Shown in pieces: positions 60,306 to 64,000 of a DNA stretch of 64,000 nt. The first letter of the stretch is position 1, and each line of letters starts with the position of its first letter. A program made the translations under genes and the position numbers. The stretch is from Neorhizobium populisoli. GTDB lineage: Bacteria > Pseudomonadota > Alphaproteobacteria > Rhizobiales > Rhizobiaceae. Location of the stretch: assembly GCF_019430945.1 (NCBI RefSeq), contig NZ_JAHYCB010000017.1:20333-84332 (forward strand), given 5' to 3'. The notes under the pieces are model-generated. The model did no database searches and had not been told where the DNA came from. It saw nothing but the letters and a program-made list of their open reading frames with translations.

Positions 60306-60330
60306 AACACAGACCTTGACCCGCGGTTCC
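60306..60330 (-). promoter_or_regulatory. EcfG-type promoter for the repeat-protein genes
   Basis: On the minus strand GGAAC (60330-60326), 16 bases, TGTT (60309-60306). It is upstream of the secreted repeat-protein gene and possibly drives the three-gene run. Confidence 0.5.
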
Positions 60331-60536
60331 CACCACGGGACTTCAGTCCCACGGTGATAGGACCTTGGGCTGGGCCAGCCGTCTGCATCGGATCGATTTC
60401 AATATCCGGTCGCAAATCGACGACGAAACGTGGCAATCCATTCGAGAATTGCCGACGCTCGCACAAGAATGATTGCGTCGAACTACAGCGGCAAGAGCGA
60501 GGCTGTAGTACTACGAGTTTCGATGAGCCGCCTGTA

Positions 60537-60848
60537 ATGCCGATCATGGTGGCGACCAAACCTGTGGACTTCCGCAAGAGTCATGATGGCTTAGCAGCGC
60601 TGGTGAAGAACGAACTGCACAAGGACCCGTTCACCGGAACGGTCTTCGTGTTCCGGTCACAAAGCGGACTGTTTGAAGCTGATCTATTGGGATGGCTCAA
60701 GGATCGTCATGGCCTACAAACGGCTGGAGGAGCACAACTTCACTTGGCCCGGCATCAAAGATGGGCTGATGACACTGCCCCATGCCCGGCTCGAAGCTCT
60801 GTTTGCAGGCCTCGATTGGCGGCGGGTTCATGCGGTCCAGACGAGGAC
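60537..60848 (+). mobile_element. IS66-family tnpB remnant, frameshifted
   Basis: The frame from ATG 60537 reads MPIMVATKPVDFRKSHDGLA to TGTVFVFRS, the start of an IS66 TnpB; it then shifts at about 60658-60664 to DCLKLIYWDGSRIVMAYKR, then LPHARLEALFAGLDWRRVHA in another frame. The TnpA and TnpC genes and terminal repeats are not seen. The 3' end is fused to unrelated coding sequence at about 60850. Confidence 0.75.
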
Positions 60849-61020
60849 GCCGGAGGTCGAAGACCTCCTGAAGCAGAACGGCGGCATCTATTCGAGCGGC
60901 CCCGACTGGTCCTCCTATGCCGTCCAGGACGGTCTGCTGATCACCGGCCAGAACCCAGGCTCCTCCGCCGAAACCGCCGGCATGCTGATCAACACCCTCC
61001 GGGGTGCCGAGGTCGCCTGA
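60849..61020 (+). pseudogene. DJ-1/PfpI-type C-terminal fragment, fused to IS66 remnant
   Basis: Downstream of the IS66 part, in the same frame, about 56 residues match the end of DJ-1/PfpI (type-1 glutamine amidotransferase) proteins: EVEDLLKQNGGIYSSGPDW, then DGLLITGQNPGSSAETAGML. The conserved Cys nucleophile region is missing. An IS66 insertion or deletion probably removed the 5' part of a DJ-1 gene. Confidence 0.65.
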
Positions 61021-61273
61021 AGATCCTAAGAGGCGCCGGCGCTCGCCGACGCTTCCCTAGCAGCGGTAAACACCGTGTCGCGATTTTATTTCGCGCGCCT
61101 CCGGGATTATCGTCAGCGGAACATTTTTAAAGCGAACAACGTTAATGCGCGCCCGACAAATTCGCCGCAAGCCGCCTTTAGCCTATTACTGCCACCTGGA
61201 AGATGTTGCCGCTCTGATCCCCACGTGGCACAGAGGTTTTCGGCTGGCTACTTTAGTGAAAGCAGGACGTCAT

Positions 61274-63829
61274 TTGAGCTACGATAGATCTTCCGTCGAC
61301 CTGACGAACTGCGACCGGGAACCCATACATATTCCCGGCAGCATCCAGCCGCACGGGGCGATGATTGTCGTTGACGAGACGGGAACCGTCTCGTTCGTGT
61401 CGGAAAACATCCACGAGTTCCTTGGCGACACCAATCGGGAATATCCATTCTCAGAGCTCTCGGACGTCGTCGGACCGCAGATTGCACATGACGTCGCGAA
61501 TGCCGTAGCACGCGCAGGAGCAGGACAGGTTGCCGGGGTCGTCCTAAAGGCTGATCTTGGAAATGGGCGGCAGGCCGACATCACCGTGCACCGGTACGAC
61601 GGACGCACGTTTCTCGAGTTCGAGCACCCCGCTTCTCCTGAAGACACCGAGGTCGCGCTCCACCTGACGCAGTCGCTCGTCCGGCGCGTCGATGGCTACA
61701 AAGAGTTCGACCCGCTGTTCAAGGCGGTCGCGCGTCTCATCCGCGCAATGCTTGGCTACGACCGTGTCATGGTCTATCGTTTCCTGCACAATGGCGCTGG
61801 CCGCGTGGTGGCTGAAGCGAAGGAGCCCTCACTCGGCAGCTTCCTCGGGCAGCACTTTCCCGTCTCGGACATCCCTGTCCAGGCACGCAAGCTCTACGTC
61901 CGTAACTGGGTTCGGGTAATCGGCGACGCCTCGTTCGTCCCCGTCCCGCTGCAGCCGAAAATTCGCGATGGTGAACCTGCGGTGGACCTTTCTTTCGCGC
62001 ATCTGCGAAGCGTCTCGGCGGTTCACTGCCAGTACCTCCAGAACATGGGGATCGCCGCCTCCATGTCGATCTCGATCGTTGTCGATGGGGAGCTTTGGGG
62101 CTTGATTGCTTGCCATCATAATACTCCGAAGACGCTGTCAATTCCGCTAAGGGTGGCGACGGAACTCTTCGCCCAATACTTCTCCCTACACGTCTCAACG
62201 ATCGAACACCGGCAGCAAAAAGCTGCCGCGGCGGCGATCCGCGCGTGTCTCGACGGCATCATCTCGGGCGTGGATCCGAACGAGCCGGTCGAGGAAACCC
62301 TCAAGGCAAGGCTGCGGCAGTTCGCGTCGCTCATCGCAAGCGACGGCGCCGGTTTGTGGATACGGGGCGAATGGGCATCCTATGGCCTCACTCCTGCGGA
62401 TGCCGCGGTGCCGGCACTGATGGATCTCGTCGCACGAAAGGCCGACCGCAACATCTGGGACACGCAGGACCTTCGCAAGGAAACGGGAAACGCGAAAGTC
62501 TATGGTGGACGAGTGGCGGGCATCCTGGCTATCCCAATTTCGGTCTCAGCACCCGACTATCTCGTCCTTTTCCGCAGCGAAGAGGCCCACGAGATCGAGT
62601 GGGCGGGCGAGCCTAAAAAGATCGAGGAGCAGGTGGCAGGGCTTGGTCCGCGTCTAACGCCTCGTGGCAGTTTCGACACCTGGAGAGAGGACGTCCGCAA
62701 CAAGTCGCTTCCGTGGTCCGCCGCCGATCTCGTGGTAGCGGATTCTATCCGCGGGTATGTTCGCGACGTGATGCTGTCGCACAACGACGCGACCGAGGAA
62801 CAGCGCGGCAAGGCGGAAGAACAGCGCAAGCTGCTGAACTCGGAATTGAATCATCGCGTGAAGAACATTCTCGCGCTCGTGAAGTCGATTGCGACACAGA
62901 CAGGTGCCAACGCCGAGACGGTCAACGACTACGCAAAGTCTTTCGAAGGTCGCCTGCGAGCGCTCTCCTACGCCCACGACCAGTCATTCGCTGGTTCCGA
63001 CGGTGGTGAACTAAGAACGCTCATTGACGCTGAAGCGGCCATGCATAGATTTAGCAAGATGCCGGATAGGATATCAATCTCTGGCACCACGATCGGGCTG
63101 ACAGAGCGCGCGTTCGGCGTCTTTGCGCTTCTCCTGCATGAGATGATGACCAACGCTGCAAAGTACGGCAGCCTGTCGGTGCCATCGGGCCAGCTATCGA
63201 TATCGTGGGCGATCCTGGAAAACGGCGACTGCGACATGAACTGGGTGGAGAGCGGCGGCCCGGCGGTGGCAGCGCCATCCCGCCGCGGCTTCGGATCTGA
63301 ATTGATTGAACGGACAGTCTCGCACGACCTTGGCGGCGTCGTGGAACTAAACTTCGCTCCTTCAGGGCTGGAAGCACGCATCGTCATCCCTGCTCGACAC
63401 CTGCATGCGGTTGCAGAGGCGGATGCACCGGAACGCGCAGAACCCTACACCGGCGCACAGATCCTCGAGGGCCTTCGAATTCTTCTCGTGGAAGATCAGT
63501 CGCTGATCGCGATGGATACCGAAGAACTACTGAGATCTATGGGAGCTGCCGACGTCGTGATCGCACCAGACGTCGAGGGGGCGCTGGCGCGGATCGCAAG
63601 AGAGGCGCCGGAATGCGCCGTGCTGGATCTTAACCTGGGCTCTTCGTCGTCTGAAGATGTAGCGGTGGAGCTCGAGCGGCTCAAGGTTCCCTATGTATTC
63701 GCGACCGGATACCGCGACAGCGTCCATATCCCCGACCGGTTTTCTGGGGTGCCGGTGGTGCGCAAGCCGGTTGCCGAGACCGCCCTCGCGGATGCCCTAT
63801 CACGGGCGATTAATATCAACGCAGGGTAG
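61274..63829 (+). CDS. Bacteriophytochrome with HWE kinase and receiver
   Basis: An 851-residue photoreceptor: PAS-GAF-PHY sensor with biliverdin-binding Cys13 (NCDREPIHIPGSIQPHG), GAF motif SDIPVQARKLYVRNW; then an HWE-type kinase with His527 (LNSELNHRVKNILALVKSI) and a C-terminal receiver with Asp785 (VLDLNLGSSSSED). The architecture and length match Agrobacterium Agp2-type phytochromes. The start is probably TTG at 61274 with an AGGA site; an ATG at 61145 would add 43 unrelated residues. It senses red/far-red light. No heme oxygenase gene is adjacent. Confidence 0.88.
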   Translation: MSYDRSSVDLTNCDREPIHIPGSIQPHGAMIVVDETGTVSFVSENIHEFLGDTNREYPFSELSDVVGPQIAHDVANAVARAGAGQVAGVVLKADLGNGRQADITVHRYDGRTFLEFEHPASPEDTEVALHLTQSLVRRVDGYKEFDPLFKAVARLIRAMLGYDRVMVYRFLHNGAGRVVAEAKEPSLGSFLGQHFPVSDIPVQARKLYVRNWVRVIGDASFVPVPLQPKIRDGEPAVDLSFAHLRSVSAVHCQYLQNMGIAASMSISIVVDGELWGLIACHHNTPKTLSIPLRVATELFAQYFSLHVSTIEHRQQKAAAAAIRACLDGIISGVDPNEPVEETLKARLRQFASLIASDGAGLWIRGEWASYGLTPADAAVPALMDLVARKADRNIWDTQDLRKETGNAKVYGGRVAGILAIPISVSAPDYLVLFRSEEAHEIEWAGEPKKIEEQVAGLGPRLTPRGSFDTWREDVRNKSLPWSAADLVVADSIRGYVRDVMLSHNDATEEQRGKAEEQRKLLNSELNHRVKNILALVKSIATQTGANAETVNDYAKSFEGRLRALSYAHDQSFAGSDGGELRTLIDAEAAMHRFSKMPDRISISGTTIGLTERAFGVFALLLHEMMTNAAKYGSLSVPSGQLSISWAILENGDCDMNWVESGGPAVAAPSRRGFGSELIERTVSHDLGGVVELNFAPSGLEARIVIPARHLHAVAEADAPERAEPYTGAQILEGLRILLVEDQSLIAMDTEELLRSMGAADVVIAPDVEGALARIAREAPECAVLDLNLGSSSSEDVAVELERLKVPYVFATGYRDSVHIPDRFSGVPVVRKPVAETALADALSRAININAG

Positions 63830-64000
63830 TTCCAAGTTATGCGAGCTTTGGGCTCTCCGCCGAGATGACGCTTATACCAACCGTCATTGATCAGAACCCT
63901 TGTGCCCAGTTGCGCCTTCCGATCGACATTATCTTCCACGGTCGGTCCTGCAGTGTTCGCCAAGCGTAGCAGCAATGATCGACGATATCCTCGTATGACT
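63830..64000. other. Window end without a supported gene
   Basis: A minus-strand frame (63975 downward; LINDGWYKRHLGGEPKARIT) overlaps the phytochrome 3' end and has no ribosome site; it is noted but not accepted. Any gene here continues outside the window. Confidence 0.4.

Noticed and set aside
63691..63975. 94-residue minus-strand frame at the window end
   Set aside because: Overlaps the phytochrome gene and lacks a ribosome site; cannot be resolved from this window.
1..64000. tRNA, rRNA, CRISPR or plasmid origin
   Set aside because: None was recognised on either strand by reading; a tRNAscan or Rfam run could still find something missed by eye.

Overview
The window looks like an accessory or replicon-arm region of an alphaproteobacterium of the Rhizobium/Agrobacterium group. 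This rests on protein families typical of that group (BA14K, DUF1236, DUF3606, DUF2934, an HWE-kinase bacteriophytochrome, an ImuA-ImuB-DnaE2 mutasome) and on alphaproteobacterial control sites (GAAC-N7-GAAC LexA boxes, GGAAC-N16-NGTT general-stress promoters). Base composition is G+C rich, around 60 percent by eye. No rRNA, tRNA, CRISPR array or replication origin was seen.

Layout. 1-1.1 kb: the end of a cytochrome bd operon and a BA14K protein. 1.3-8.6 kb: small regulator-plus-enzyme modules (TetR/GST with two palindromic operators, NudK/DeoR, and a LysR divergent from a tautomerase-cupin-DUF4865-EamA exporter operon). 8.7-16.7 kb: stress proteins, a likely small RNA, a two-PAS hybrid kinase with a partner receiver, a TnsA-like nuclease fold, and much gene debris. 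16.8-21.3 kb: a CopC-CopD-DUF305-YncE set followed by an ECF sigma/anti-sigma pair. 21.8-31.2 kb: hydrolases, NAD(P)-binding proteins, LysR and AraC regulators, several broken genes, and a 55-residue zinc-finger gene. 31.3-39.9 kb: a LysR-headed cluster (VOC dioxygenase, isochorismatase-type hydrolase, XapX, Tat amidohydrolase, DoxX, MFS, Tat perhydrolase-type hydrolase). Most transcription-unit starts in it carry TATTGCAATT-like sites, which suggests one co-regulated system for quinone, aromatic or electrophile handling. 41.7-47.2 kb: the SOS mutasome imuA-imuB-dnaE2 with a LexA box. 47.4-53.3 kb: stress and envelope proteins, including three DUF1236 proteins and a Gly-rich secreted protein. 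53.3-60.3 kb: a hybrid kinase with receiver and Hpt domains, a receiver-EAL c-di-GMP phosphodiesterase, a TadE/TadG-like protein and secreted Ser/Gly-rich repeat proteins, plausibly one surface-structure module. 60.5-61 kb: an IS66 tnpB remnant fused in frame to a DJ-1/PfpI tail. 61.3-63.8 kb: a bacteriophytochrome with kinase and receiver.

Two themes recur. First, GGAAC-N16-(C/G/T)GTT promoters of the EcfG/RpoE2 type stand before several small stress or envelope genes, so much of the accessory content probably belongs to the general stress response. Second, broken genes are frequent: about a dozen truncated or frameshifted remnants, some with a single missing base that could also be an assembly error. 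These mark a region of active gene turnover.
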